DNA of 64,000 nt from Laccaria trichodermophora (GCA_018417955.1 JACTVC010000023.1:124001-188000); one strand, 5' to 3'. Numbered from the stretch's first letter, positions 34,153 through 46,700 are shown. Made by a program: numbers and translations. The notes: generated by a model from the letters alone, not told the origin.

Positions 34153-37100
34153 TCAACCAAGATTAGGTAATGCAATGGACTGGCACATGACACCGGCATT
34201 TATAAATTCTTTCGTGGCCTGGAAGGCAAGCTGTTTCCACATACTGATTTGTCCCTCCGCAAAGGAAACATGTCCCGGCTTGTCTGGCACCAAGTCCCTC
34301 AGCCCGGTCCACTCCTTGGCTTTGTTGATGAAAAAGAGCCGGGTCCAGTTCATTTCGTTTGGGATCAAGGTATGCTCTTCCAACCAACGGTCATACCGAG
34401 CTTTTGCTCTAAGCCAATTCACCCGATATACTATTGGGTTGCTTTGGTTTCAATTCTTCTAGAGGGTATGAAAGTGGTTGGATCTGACCTTGTTCCATGT
34501 AAGTTGAACCCAACGAATCATCCGCCACGGCCATATTCCAGAACCATGGCAAAGCAATATTTCTTTGACCCGGGCGTTGCCATCGTATACCGTAGTTAGT
34601 GCCCTTGTATCTTTTTTCCCTATCGGCTTGTATCGGTCACGAGTGCCCCTAGGAGCATTGAGCTGATTGAGAGCCCATCGAGCTTGGTTGTATGCCCGGA
34701 GAGCACTTTTCATATCGCGATCCGATCCTTGTACAGCATCGTAAGCCCGAGTTACACGTTTTTTCGATTTCTCGGCTCGAATTCTCCTGCGATAAAGGAA
34801 TGACTTGTAACCGATGGCTTCACGTAAACGTCTCAGAGCGTTATTTGCCTGGGCCACTCTCAATTCTATCTCTATGCACCTGGCTTCTCCCAGTGATGTA
34901 GGCAGAAGGGCCGATTGGAATGAGGATGGTAAGAGAATTTGTTGATGTTCGGCCGATCCATACCCCCGATCAGGCATACTGGGTACAGGAATCTCCTCTC
35001 CATCACAATCGCTCCAGTCATCGTCATCCACGATCTCCTCCGAGAGCGGTGGATCATGAATAGTTGCTTCATTGATATCCAAGCTGGGAAAATGGCCTTG
35101 ACCGGCCTCGGAAAACTCTTCAAGGTGCTTCGACAGCTTCTCTCGACGTTTCATGATCTCCAGCTTCTGATCGGCACTTGGACGACTGCCTTGAGCCTTC
35201 ACAAAGGCGGCCAATTCGGCTCTGGATTGTTCAATGTTTGAATCTAGCAATATCTGACTTCACTCACTGGGCTTCCTGAATTTTGATACCGCTGTTTACC
35301 CATCCAGTTAACCCCGGCTTGGCCTTGCCTTCCTGTTCTTTAGTCATAAGTTTTAGCCGAATGCCCTTTTCGGTCTCGGCTGATTCAAGGATTTTACAGC
35401 TGGCATTTGTGATGGAAAACGGTCCTTACCTTCCTTGACCTTGACGTAATAGATGTCCATGGCGGAAAGGTCCTTTGCCCGGTTCAAATTTGCCGTTTTG
35501 ATCTGTTGCTCCCATTCTTGAATCTGTTCCTTACTTGCCGAGGCACTTAATTCTTCAAGAGCCTGGAAGCTCTCAGAGAGCCCGAGTTTTGCTCGTTTCC
35601 ACTTCTTGCAAAGGCTACTCACTTGACTTTTATTAGCTTAACAGCGATGTAAAAGCAGTTGAACATAGATACCCATATTGATCATTTTTTTCCAGTTGTT
35701 ATCTAGCATGTGAGCGTCCAATACCTCGGATCTATGGGCCAAAGTCATGGTCCGGGTGGTGCGACCGACCTCGTTGAGAACAGCCCACAACGTCTCCAAG
35801 ATCTCTCCATCTGTTTGACCGGCCCCGGGGATGAATGTTGGGGCAAATCTTGGAAAGCATATTTCTTGATGGCCATGGACATGGAATAAGCCGATCCCGA
35901 ATACCAATAACAAGTCCGGTCTGATCCAGAGGTGTTTGGCACCACGTTTTATCCGAGCCATCAAATTCACCATATACTGGCAGTTGATGTCATAGACAAA
36001 AATAACCCTTTTTTCTTCACCGGTCATGGTATTCTTTAGAGCCTGGCACAAGGCATAGTCCATGTTCATTTGCCTGTTTCGTAAATGAATGGTTCAACCT
36101 GAAGATAACTGCCATACCGTTCTCCCTTTTGAAAATCTACCACCGAGCCCGGACAAAATGTGCCGTGGCGAAGGCAAGCGATGGCCCCAATTCCTGTAGC
36201 ATCGAAACCTCGGTGGAATACATTTTTATTGTTGATGGCATCGTGCTCATGACATGTCCTCGGCTGAAAGAATCAGACATCGGCCGACTTGCTCGAAGGA
36301 TAAAACTGACATCATTATCTTCAATGGCGTCCCGAAGGTGGCTCAAGTAGGGCCCTCTTCGGGTCATGAAACCATGGCCATCTTTCAGCCAAACATCGTC
36401 CTCGGGTCATGCCTGTTTCTGGTGTGGCAAGAGTAAATAATGTTGATTGTGAAAAACTATGAACCTCTACGGTGTTATGCATAGTAATACATCACCTATA
36501 CACCTAAGGAATGAAGTAACAAGGCAGGATCCCAAGAATCCACTGTCTGAGCTGGAGAACCAAGCTCCAGTTCATCATCAACAACAATGGTAGTAGCCTT
36601 TCCTGCCCGAATGTCATCCAGCGTCGACTGCATATTCCATCGTTTTAGGCTGTTTTGTTACCAATGGGTGTAAAATGGGCGTGAACAAATTCGTCCATGG
36701 GATGTCCTCCCTTTTTAGACATTCCGAGTAGTGAAAACTCGGTATATAGTGCACATAAAATTTTTCATCCCTACAGAAGCGGACAGAAGCCAAAATTATG
36801 TAAAGTAGCTCTCGCCACCACTCGCCACCCCATTACTGAATTTTTTGATCGCCAGGTGGCGAGGCCTGGTGTGGCGAGGAGGCGAGGTTGAGCCCACGTC
36901 ACTAGGTGTGCTGCTGTGAAATTGCCATCGGCTACAAATCCTCGGGTATACTTCCAATTCTCTGGATCTTCAGGATTTTCATTCCAATCATCAGGCAGAT
37001 TGACTCCGGGCTGTGGGCAGGTTGGGCAAAAAAAGACCATCTCCCCTGGTCTTGGAGCCTTATCTTTGTGTCCAAATCCAAAAGTAGCCAGTTTGGTAAG

Positions 37101-38147
37101 ATTACGATATTGCCTACCAGCCCTGATCAACTCATGATACCGGTTCTGTCAAACATTTGAGTTTAGGGTTATAGCATCTTGAATAACATACCGGAATGGA
37201 ATTTGGAAATGCAAAGTTGGTGATTCTTCTCAATTTGGAGTAGTAGTGGGTGGCCGAGGTTTTGCACTCGAGATTTTCCAGCAGGTAGTCATCGAGGAGT
37301 TGAAAGGTAAAGACAGTTTGGCAAGACTTGTAGGTGGATGGGTACAACCCAACCCGGAACAACTGTATGTCCTCGGCAGCTGCCCCCGAACATCCACAGA
37401 AGACGACCGGCAGGTGATGCACACCCGAAGTATGGACGATGGTCATGACCCTGCCACCATTGTAAACCCTATCTGGTGGCTTTGGATCGGCCAAAGTGCT
37501 AGGAAGGTCTTCAAGATCAAACCATCCGTCCTCTTCGATGTCAAAATCGGTATCCAAGTTTCTGGCTGATTGAGGGCACCATTCACCTTGGTGACCTAGG
37601 TTGACAACCAATCCTACTTTCCAGAGCCAGCTCTGTTCGTAAAAGATGCCGGTCCATCGTTCAATCCGGTGGAATGGGTCTCGGCAGTGGGATGTCCGGC
37701 AGCAGTCTGTACAATATGCGGGGCCGGCAAAGCAATCCAGACATCGCCAAGCCGCCTCCTTCTTGCAAATGGTACAAACGCAGATTGAAGCCTTCCTCTC
37801 CAAAAGCTCATGGAGGTATAGATTGCGTTTCGTCTGTTTCCAGACCCTCATATAATCATTGGATGACTGAACAAAGTTAATTTAGCGCTTAGTATATGGA
37901 TATATTGGATGTGAAATTTTACATTTTTGTGAGGTGGATTGTCAAGAGGAGGGGCGTATTCAATGTATGGCAAATCTTCAGTTCCAGTTTCATTGTCTCT
38001 TTCCAGGTGGCTGCAGTTCCGCTTTTTTACAGGAGAAGAGGGCAGGGAGGGAACAGTGGAGGAGGGAAAATGCCTCCTTCCATTTTTTTTTATAACAAGC
38101 CTGTTATAGTGGGTAATACCAGTGGTGCTGTGGGACCTTCTTCCCAT
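34153..38147 (-). pseudogene. KDZ transposase with CxC2 cysteine cluster, one stop and one frameshift
   Basis: Starts at ATG 38,147 (MGRRSHSTTG). Exon 1 38,147-37,923 is basic and disordered. Exon 2 37,866-37,192 has the CxC2 zinc cluster (CTICKKEAAWRCLDC, YCTDCCRTSH, PFHRIERWTG). Exon 3 from 37,145 gives YRNLTKLATFGFGHKD and CPTCPQPGVNLPDDW. The catalytic block follows: DGNFTAAHL, TGIGAIACLRHG, VVDFQKGER|QMNMDYA, VYDINCQY, HVHGHQEICFPRFAP, GAGQTDGEILETLWA, then NWKKMIN and the C-terminal YRVNWLRAKA. This is a full-length KDZ architecture, a DDE-type cut-and-paste transposase. Damage: an in-frame TGA before PEDDVWLKDG (about 36,408) and a one-base frameshift near 34,560 before ALPWFWNM. A 0.47-kb non-coding stretch separates DGNFTAAHL from the next exon. 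Confidence 0.87.
36430..36899 (-). other. Unusually long intron or insertion in the transposase gene
   Basis: About 470 bp between DGNFTAAHL (donor GTGACG) and the exon beginning KQA. Other introns in this gene are about 45-60 bp. It contains inverted and repeated TGGCGAG motifs (36,810-36,890) and a short minus-strand open run. This is probably an insertion that is spliced out or that inactivates the gene. Confidence 0.55.
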
Positions 38148-39137
38148 GGGTGATTATTCAAATGAGGGGGAAAGGAAAAGGAAAGTGTAGCCGTTGAATA
38201 GCAACTGCAAATATAAACAAGTGAATCTCATTTCCTGCTTGTTCAGCTTCTGTGGAGTTTATAAAAGAACTAGGACATAATTTGTGCTTGAGAATGGTTC
38301 ATTAGGATATATACAACCAGTAGGTTTGGTTTTCTACTAATACTAGAACCAGTAGATGTATGTGCATGAATTTGATTCCGGTCAGACTACCCACATGGCT
38401 ATCAACCTGGCCGCAATGCTAGCATACTTAATTGACCTCATTAGACCGCCACCAGGTATTTTCTGATTGACATGGTATACAAGCAAGCAGTGGACCCATG
38501 TTCATACTACATCCAGGTACAAGAACCAGTAAAGCCATGCATGTATGTGTGCGCAATTGATTTCCCCATGTTCTCGCAATTGATTTCCGGTCAAACCACA
38601 CATAGCCGTAACACTAAAATAAGTCGCAATAAACAATATTTTCCTGTAAATCGGAAGCACCATGTGCATCTTGCTTCTTTGAGACAATGAATGAACCATC
38701 TTCACTTTCTCCAGTTCTTTTTCTTGGAAAATGTTCACTTTTCAAACAGAATGTTAAGTCCGGTCAATTTTCTTTATCTTCTGCAAAAATGGTTGCCAAT
38801 TAACCTAGATGTGCCAGCTATCCCAACTGTACTGGTTTCAAGGTAGTTTCAAGGTGTAGTTTAATATTTCTTATCTCAGTATTCCTCAAGTCATACAGAA
38901 GTGGTTCCGATGATGATCGTCAGGGTCACAACCTTTTTGATGTTTCCGTTCCGTGATGGTTTCTCCCGATCATTACTGTTCCGTGATGCAACAACCTTAA
39001 CGTTTCCGTTCCGTGATGATGCTAATCTGTGATCGGCGCTCATCACAGATATTTTTAGCAAATCGAAGTAACACTCCTTGTTTAGACCTGTTTGGTCATT
39101 TACCTCTTGTCATCAAACCATCATCATACATCCCGTT
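38148..39137. promoter_or_regulatory. Divergent intergenic region with repeated GTTCCGTGATG motif
   Basis: About 1 kb between the transposase start (minus) and the next gene (plus). Three copies of GTTCCGTGATG lie at about 38,948-39,018, 75-190 bp upstream of the plus-strand ATG at 39,138, and ATCACAG-type inverse partners follow (39,043-39,049). The repetition is seen; a role as a binding site is inference. Confidence 0.45.
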
Positions 39138-41742
39138 ATGAGCACTCGTTCCGAATCCCCTAAACCATCCGACAGTCAAACCAAGCACCATGGGTCAGGG
39201 AGGTGTTGGACAAAGGAAGAAAGCGAGTTGTTGGAGAAACATCGGGATGAGTATAGAGAGGCCGGTGACTCAGCTCGTGCCAACATATTGTCTGATGTTT
39301 TGCAAGAAATGCTGGACATACTCGCCAATGGAAAGATGTTCAACAAGGAGGAGAGAACGGCTGTGAAGAAGGTAACTAATTTTCATGGTCTAGATATTGA
39401 ATCCCCTTCTGATTGATTTTTAGGATATCAAGGCTTGGTTTGGGCGGCACAGTCGCAAAAGAAGCCAAAAAATGCCGAAGTTGGGTCAGCAATGGCACCC
39501 CGACGTGTGTTCCGACATGAGAATAAGGAAGCCATTGATACCGAGGCTACCAAGCTCTGTATAGAAGCCAATCAAGCCGTGAAACCCGGCCTAAAGGGGG
39601 AGAAAGGACTCACTTTGATTTTCGGGAGCGGGTGGTCACTACAATGATGGAGAAACTTACAAAGAAAGAGGTGAAAAGGTTAGAGAGGACGGCCGAGGAG
39701 TTCAACAAGAAGGGGGTGGACCCCGAACTCAAGTCAAAGTGAGTAATTTGATTGTCAATGTTGGTTTCTCTGAATCTGTCGTAGGTTGGCCGTGAAGAAC
39801 TGCACTGCTCGGATGCATGCCTTTTCCAAGGAGATTTATGACACAATGGGTGTCCGAGTCTTTATATTTGGCTGTTACCTGAAACCCGATGGCACTTTGG
39901 ACGTCTCAACCTACGACTTCAATCAAGAACTGGGCAATGGAAAGGACTACATCAATAGCCACGGCCGCAGTTTCCAAGAAGATGGAATAACGGTAGCTTC
40001 TTGGAGAGGACACAACGAAGACCACTATGGGTCTGATGAGTTGACTTCGGCCGAAGGAGGACACCGAGGTGGCCGGGCAGCCATGACTCTGGAGATGAAT
40101 AACTATGGGGAGCCCATTTTGCCCGATCCCTCGAAGCCACCAGTTAAAACTTCCCGTGATGTCCGAATTTGGCGACTAAATCTTCTTCGTTCTTTTGTGA
40201 ACCAGCATTATAGTAAGTACGTCCAAGTAACCCTTTATTATTATCCAACTTTTCTATCTATTCAGATATTGCAGCTGGGCAGAAAAAGGGATCAGCTCCC
40301 TGGACAGCTATCGGAGCAAAGTTGTCCAACTTTGTGGATAAGGAACACATACCCGAGGCTTGGAGAGCAGTAACCTCGGAGGGGGATAACCTTTACAAGT
40401 TTCTCGATCCCTCCAAATTTCCGATGGAGATGGTCAGTCAAGCTCTACAATTTTGGTATGAACGTCAAGAAAAAGGCAAAGTCGCGTTTCGATTCAAAGC
40501 CTTTTTGGAGGGCAAAGCGGTTCGGGAAGCACCTCCCCGGCAGAAAATCAAAGTTCTAGTTTCAAAACGACAAGTTCATAGTGTTGGGAAGGGAAGAAGT
40601 TTGGCAAAAGCAAGGGTCAAAGGAAAGGCCGGGCGGCAACCGAGTCCTTGTCAGATGAGGAAGCTTTAGTTGGGCAGGGAAGGAAGGGAAGGATCGAGTG
40701 CGGGTCAGATGATGAAGCTCGGCCGACTCGAAAGAACATAGCATCCACGAGTGGTTGGGAGGACTCCCATACCGAGTCCGGGTCAGACGGGGAACCTCGG
40801 TCTACAAGAACGAATGGGGAAAAACCCCAAGATCATTGGGACTCTGATGAAGAAGCTCGGCTGAGCATTGTAAAAGGAAGGCCAAATCACAAGGACACAG
40901 TGGAAGTGGAAAAGCAGGGAGTTCAGCCGACGAAGAAGGCAGCCAACTTAAAAGGAACCAAAGCCGGGTCAGTCGAGGAAGCTCGGCCAAAACACAAAGA
41001 TCAATGGGACTCGGACTGTGATGTTGAGAATGAGGAAGCTCGGCCGACGAAGGAGAAAGCAGCCAAAAAGATCAACTTAACCACAAGAAAATGGGATCAA
41101 TGGGACTCCGATGTGGAAGAGGAGCAACCTCGGCCCAATAAGACAAAAGCAGTGAAGTTCGAAGGGTCAGAAGCAGCAGCTCAGAAAGATCAATGGGACT
41201 CCGACTCAGATGTGAAGCAGGAAGTTCGGCCGATCAAGGAGAAAGCAGTCACCAAGCCTGAGTCGGACTTCGAAGCTCGGCCAATAAAGAAGGCTACTGA
41301 TAACCCTCAACCTAAAGGAAAGCCAGGACCCAGTGAAAGCTTTTGGGAAATGGACTTGGCGGAGCCGTTGGGTGGACGTAGGATGAAAAGAAAATACAGT
41401 GACAATGAAGAGGATGCCCTCCCGAACAAGACTTCTCGGTTGGAGGCCGGTTACAAACTTGGCCCCAAAAACGGCCGACCTGGTAAAATCAAGAAGGTTG
41501 GTGGTTCCAGTGTCATGCAAGACGTTTCCATCGACAAACCATCTACCGAGGTCGGTCCACATGCCAGTCGCGGCCCATCAATGAACGTTAATGTAATCAA
41601 GTCGGCCATCCCTTTCAAGGCAAAACCTAAACCTCGGCCCATCAAAGGCAAGGTGTCCACCGAGCTTGGCATTGTGACCCGAGATCGGTCAAAGAGAATT
41701 GCTGGAGAGAGTGTCCGAACCACCCGATCCATGAAACGGTAG
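39138..41742 (+). pseudogene. Repetitive acidic/basic cargo protein with several apparent frameshifts
   Basis: Exon 1 39,138-39,371 encodes a helical N-terminus (CWTKEESELLEKHRDEYREAG). The following conserved-looking blocks lie in different frames: KAWFGRHSRKRS, then APRRVFRHENKEAI (shift at an A6 run near 39,465), then FDFRERVVTTMMEKL (shift at a G5 run near 39,597). A spliced exon follows from 39,785 (MGVRVFIFGCYLKPDG ... DFNQELGNG), then after an intron near 40,215-40,265 APWTAIGAKLSNFVD. A further shift near 40,585 leads to the long C-terminal ORF (40,648-41,742), in which DQWDSD and EARPTK units alternate about six times, then a basic tail. The domain order resembles a hypothetical family common near basidiomycete transposons. 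Whether the shifts are real decay or assembly errors cannot be told from the sequence. Confidence 0.6.
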
Positions 41743-41840
41743 TTTAGATATTTTTGCCTTCTTCAATTAGAACAATGTCAATTCATTTCGTGTTGGGGTT
41801 TAAGACCGAGTTCATAATTGCAAAATGTACATAATTGTAC

Positions 41841-43338
41841 TTATTCACCCCAGTCCCGCGCCTTCCCCTTGTTCGTTACAAAAGGTTTTAGTGAAAGTAA
41901 CGTTGCATCCAATGCTGCTAAAATATCACGATCGGTTTCAATCTGTTCAAGCAACCTTTCTTTATCCCTCCTCATTCGAGTTAGAATATACCTATAATGG
42001 CTGGTCGTCGTGATGTTTTCAGGCAGAGATCTGACCGCCTCCTGGTGAATACGGCCAGAAAGAGAATACATAACATCGTCGTGGTCATCATCGTGGGTGA
42101 GTTCTTGAGAGTCTTGCTCATCCAGTTTGGCCTGCATGTCTCGGAGTACGGGATCGGGTGAAGGATCTGGGTCAGTGACCCTTTCCCAGACTTTGGTGAA
42201 TCCCTCTATCATGTCGCCAAAGCTCTTGTCGATAGAGGAATTTTCCCACCGGGCACGGAGATCGAAGTTTCGATACAACCCCCTCGCACGTCGGGAATTG
42301 GAATCTAACTGTACCAATTTGGTTGAACGTGGTGGGCGGGGTCCTAACCGACGATGTGTGTGGATGAAGATCGGGTATGGAACATATGCCATGGCCTGAC
42401 CAAAGGCAGTTGGTACGATGGCCCTCGTGCTTTCAATCGGACCCAGGCTTTCCTCGGGCTCGTTTGGGGGCCATAAACCTGGGTTGGCAAGATGGCGATT
42501 GTGCTTTGTACGTGACCCAGGGTTTCCTCTGGCTGGCTTCTGGCTGCTTGAGGCGGCGGAAGATGGTTGAAATGAGAAGACCGACTTGTCCACATCTGTG
42601 ACGTTGGGTAAGCTAAATGCTTTTTTTGAATGTGAAGACGAGATGTACAAACCCGAGATCACGTCAGGCTTTTGGAATTCAAAGGAAAAATGAGAGCCCG
42701 AGGCCGAGGGCATTCCAGGCTTCTGAAAATCAAAGATCGACTGCGTGGCCTTCTTAAAATCAAACATCGCCCGGTCCAAACCGACATCTTTAGCCGGGGA
42801 AGACCCTTTGGGTTCGTCAAAATTGAATATGGCCCGATCGAAGGGTTCGTGACCAGTGGGCATTATGCCCGAGCTCGGGGGGGAAGGGGAAGACAGTGTG
42901 GGCTTCGTAAAATCAAATAGGGAACGATCGAAAGCAAGGTCTTTGGCCTCGGCAGTGATGATGGGTTTCTGAAAGTTGAAGATGGACGGGGGGGAGGAAG
43001 ACACCGTGGGCGTTGTAAAATCGAATATGGACCGATCGAAATTAATGTCTCTGGCCTTTGCAGAAATGGAAGACTTGGCAGGCGTTTGAAAATTGAAAAT
43101 AGATTTGTCGAATGTCGGGGCCGGGTGAGACGCAGTCACATCAATGGACATCGATTGACTGTCTTGACGGTCTAATGAAGGCCACATTAATATCAATCTC
43201 TAAAGCTCGGCCTATCGACTTACGTTGGGTAAGGCTATGAACGTCGACATCCATTGCTTGTTCGGTGGGCTGCATTCCGTCGTCGTTCGGTAGGTCTGTT
43301 CGACCAATAATGATTGAAGGTTGGTCAGTCTGGGCCAT
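41841..43338 (-). CDS. Cargo protein with about ten F-x-F repeats
   Basis: Exon 1 43,338-43,224 and exon 2 43,171-41,841 join across a 52-bp intron to 481 codons with no break. Residues about 60-240 hold repeats of the type FD(R/K)S(I/L)F(D/N)F..P: FDKSIFNFQTP, FDRSIFDFTTP, SIFNFQKP, FDRSLFDFTKP, FDRAIFNFDEP, LDRAMFDFKKA, SIFDFQKP, FSFEFQKP and weaker ones. Linkers are Ser/Pro-rich, so this part is likely disordered. The C-terminal 130 residues are helical and charged. The pattern recalls FG-nucleoporin-like low-complexity repeats but lacks FG dipeptides. No known domain; function unknown. Confidence 0.65.
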
Positions 43339-43767
43339 TTCTGAGAAGGCAGGGTTGTAACGGTGTCGGCAAGTAAAAGCCCAAACTAGATACCTTCCTG
43401 CACCTCCCTACGCTCCAAGTCTTTCATTACAATTTCTGCTCCAAAAGAATTAGTGACAATGGTTGCCTGGATGATTAGACATTCTCCTACCCGGGTTTGT
43501 CAAAGACATATCAGCCATGGAGTAGATGGCTTTTCCAGGGATTGCAGTTGCTAGTGAACGTTGTTCGAGAGAAAGACCCATTGTTTTGTTCGGCCTTGCG
43601 ATGGCCCTTGAAAATTCAACCGTGGGAAGGAAAGCCACCGATGATCGGCCTTGGAACATTCTGTGGATCTCAACTAGTCTGATGCGACCACGTGACTCCG
43701 TTTACAACTTTTTGACTTCAACTTTCATCGTTGTCCCGTTCTAATCCTTCGTCCCATTCCAACTCCA
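43339..43767. promoter_or_regulatory. Divergent promoter region between two cargo genes
   Basis: 429 bp separates the starts of the F-x-F repeat gene (minus) and the next gene (plus). No distinct motif; CG-rich patches. Shared regulation is plausible from geometry only. Confidence 0.4.
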
Positions 43768-46700
43768 ATGTCCTCCACCCTTACCATAGAAGCTAAAGCC
43801 CACAATCTGGACCCCGGGTTTTTGGACGATGTTAGGTTCCAAACAGAATCACTTCTGAGGTTCTTCAATCGACATCAAACGGCTCTTATGAATTCCAATG
43901 ACGCCAACCGACTGACGTTAGAAGCACGTGCCTGGGAGAAAGCTGTAAGTAACTACCTTATATTTTCTTAAATGACACTTAGTTTCACCAAGGTAACATT
44001 GGTAAAGACTTTGTCAGGCAAGCAGCTGTGGTGTGAGGAATCCCAGTGGCTCCATCCCGCAAGGATCTGGGTATACACCGACATGTTGCGAGTCATGGGG
44101 GGGCCCTCGGTCGATTGGAGCAGACTCTATGCAGTCCCGCACACCACCACCCCTACGTTCTTCATGGAAAGTTACGAGGGCCCCTCTCCCCCCATTCCTC
44201 CCATTACGTCAACCATTCCGACATCGGCAAATTCGTCGCTCCCAGCCGAATCTTCTCTACCCCCAATATCGGCAGACACACAAGCGTCATCTGTCCCGAT
44301 ACCGAATTCGTCGCTCCCAGCCCAATCTTCGTTGCCCCCAATATCGGCAGACACATCTGTCCCAATACCAAACGCTCCCCAACGCCAATCAACTCCAGAA
44401 GCCGGCCCAGCACCAGAAAAGAAGCCAGCCGAGCCCAAACCTCAACGAAGTCGAGCAAAACCCGAGGCCGACACGAGCAGTGGGAGAAAGAGGAGAGGGG
44501 ACTCCTTGGACGATCGGCCGAGGAAGACCCGCATCGTCAGTGCACAGCTTATCGATGAAAGCAGCGCTGAGGAGACAACGCTGAAGGAGACAACGCCCAA
44601 GCCCAATGCACGAAACTCGGGCAACACTGCCAAGCCGAGGTCGAAACAACAGCCGGTCGTCGAGATAACTGTAAAGCCCAAGTCCAAAGCGACACCTCGG
44701 GTTGGCCCAGAGACAGCTGCAAAGGTGGCACTGAGGGCCCAGGCATCGGCAGAGAAGCTTGATAAGCAGAACGCGGCCATTGAGACGGGAGAATACAAGC
44801 TTGCCGTTAAGCCCTGTGTAGCCTGCAGTAGACGAAAGGACAGAGAGACCGTCCCATGCGCAGAGAGCGCCAGAGATGGGCTCGCCGCCTGTTTCACTTG
44901 CAACACGGGCAAGACGAAATGCAGCAAGGCAGGGGGTGATTCGAAGAAGACTGAGGGGGAGGAGGCAGAGGAAGTGAAGATCGTGGTCAAGAAAACCAAG
45001 AAGCGCAAGGCAAAGAAGGATGAAGAAGCCGAGGACGGGGGAGAGAAGGGAAAGAAGAAAGCCAAGAAATCGAAGGCTAAGAAGTCGGAGGATGTCAAAA
45101 TGGCAGAGGGAGCCGAGGACGGGGGAGAGGAGGAAAGTGTTCTTGTTCGAAAACCCAAGAAGGCAAAGAAGCAGGACGTAGAAATGGCCGAGGTTTCTGA
45201 GGGAGAGACATTCGATTTCGATTCTATAAAGGAGGAGGATTCAGAGATGGTGGACATGACCTCGGGTGTAGAGGCCGAGGTCGGTACTTCCTCCCGACCT
45301 GACAAAGGCAAGGCGCAGGCAACTCCAGCCATCGTCATTGAACGACCAACACCAACACCCCCAGTCCAACCCAAGTTGAGTCTGGCCATGGATGAAATGC
45401 CCACCATGCCTGACGTCGGGCAATTATCAGGTAAGAGTTTATCAAATCAGTTTTTCCTTACTAACCAGCCTAGCTTCCCTCATGCCCAACCTCGGGCAAT
45501 CATCAGGCATCATGGCCGACCTCAGGCAATTATCAGCAGCAGGGGACCTCGGGCAATCATCAGGCATCGTGGCCGACTTCGGGCAATTATCAGCAACAGG
45601 GGACCTCGGGCAATCATCAGGTAAGATTCAATCAAATCAGTTTTTCTTTACTAACCAAGCTAGATTTTGCTGCAACGCCCATCGTGCCTGACCTCGGGCA
45701 ATCATCAGGTAATGCTGCCATGCCCATTGTGCCCGACCTCGGCCAATCGTCAGGTAAGACACTATCAAATTAGTTTTTCCTTACTAACCAACGTAGATGT
45801 TGCTGCCCTGATGCCTGGCCCGATCCCAGCTCCTGCCAACGACATTGGGATCTTAGCCAATAGCGCTCCGGCCTCGGTCGACATCTTCCCTTCCCAGCCC
45901 AAGCAGTCGGTTTCGAACTCACGCCGCGTCAGTCCCCCTCATGCCCAAGAACTTCATCGTAAGTTCTTTTATGTTTTCATCGGACTTCTTTGCTTAAAAA
46001 CTTAGTTGATACAGCACTGCATATCAAGAAGGTGGATTTCAGGTCCCTCAGTCCGCCACCGGCATTCGACATGTATACAATCCAGCACGAGATTACGAGA
46101 CTCGGTCAAGATCAGACCGACATTCAAAACACTCTCCGCGAACAACACGCTCGGCTGACCATCATGTCAGAGCATACTGGCATTGACCCGAGCGCTCTTC
46201 TCCCCCCATTCGTGAACACCACTTCACTCAGCGAACGTCTGGCCTCCCTGGAAGAAATGACCCAGAGACTTCAAGAGGTTGAATCTGCTGGTGATCGTCT
46301 TGCTGAACAAGTCAAAACATTGGAAACATTGTCGTGGTTCGAAGAGGAAAGAAGAATGAATGCACACAACGCGAGGATAGACCGATTTGAAGACCTTCAC
46401 CAAGCACGGTGGAAGGATGCCGAAGCCAGGCTCGAAGACCATCAGATGGACTTGTGCACGATAAGGGTTCAGCATGAAGCTTTTGAGGGGGAGGTCAGGA
46501 ATATGATGAAGGTGACGCCGGCCGCATTGCAAGAACAGGTCAAAAAGTCTATGGCCGAACTTACGAACCGAGTCCACCAGGCCGAGCAAGCACAGGAGAC
46601 TCTGACCACATCATATAGGACACTTACCGAGGGTCAGATAAAACTTGGTAACCGACAAACGATTGTGGAGCAAATTGTCCTCAACCATTTCGGACGCAAA

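Noticed and set aside
44442..45407. Minus-strand ORF of 321 codons
   Set aside because: Antisense to the long, well-structured cargo exon; its Ser/Phe-rich composition is the complement of Lys/Glu tracts.
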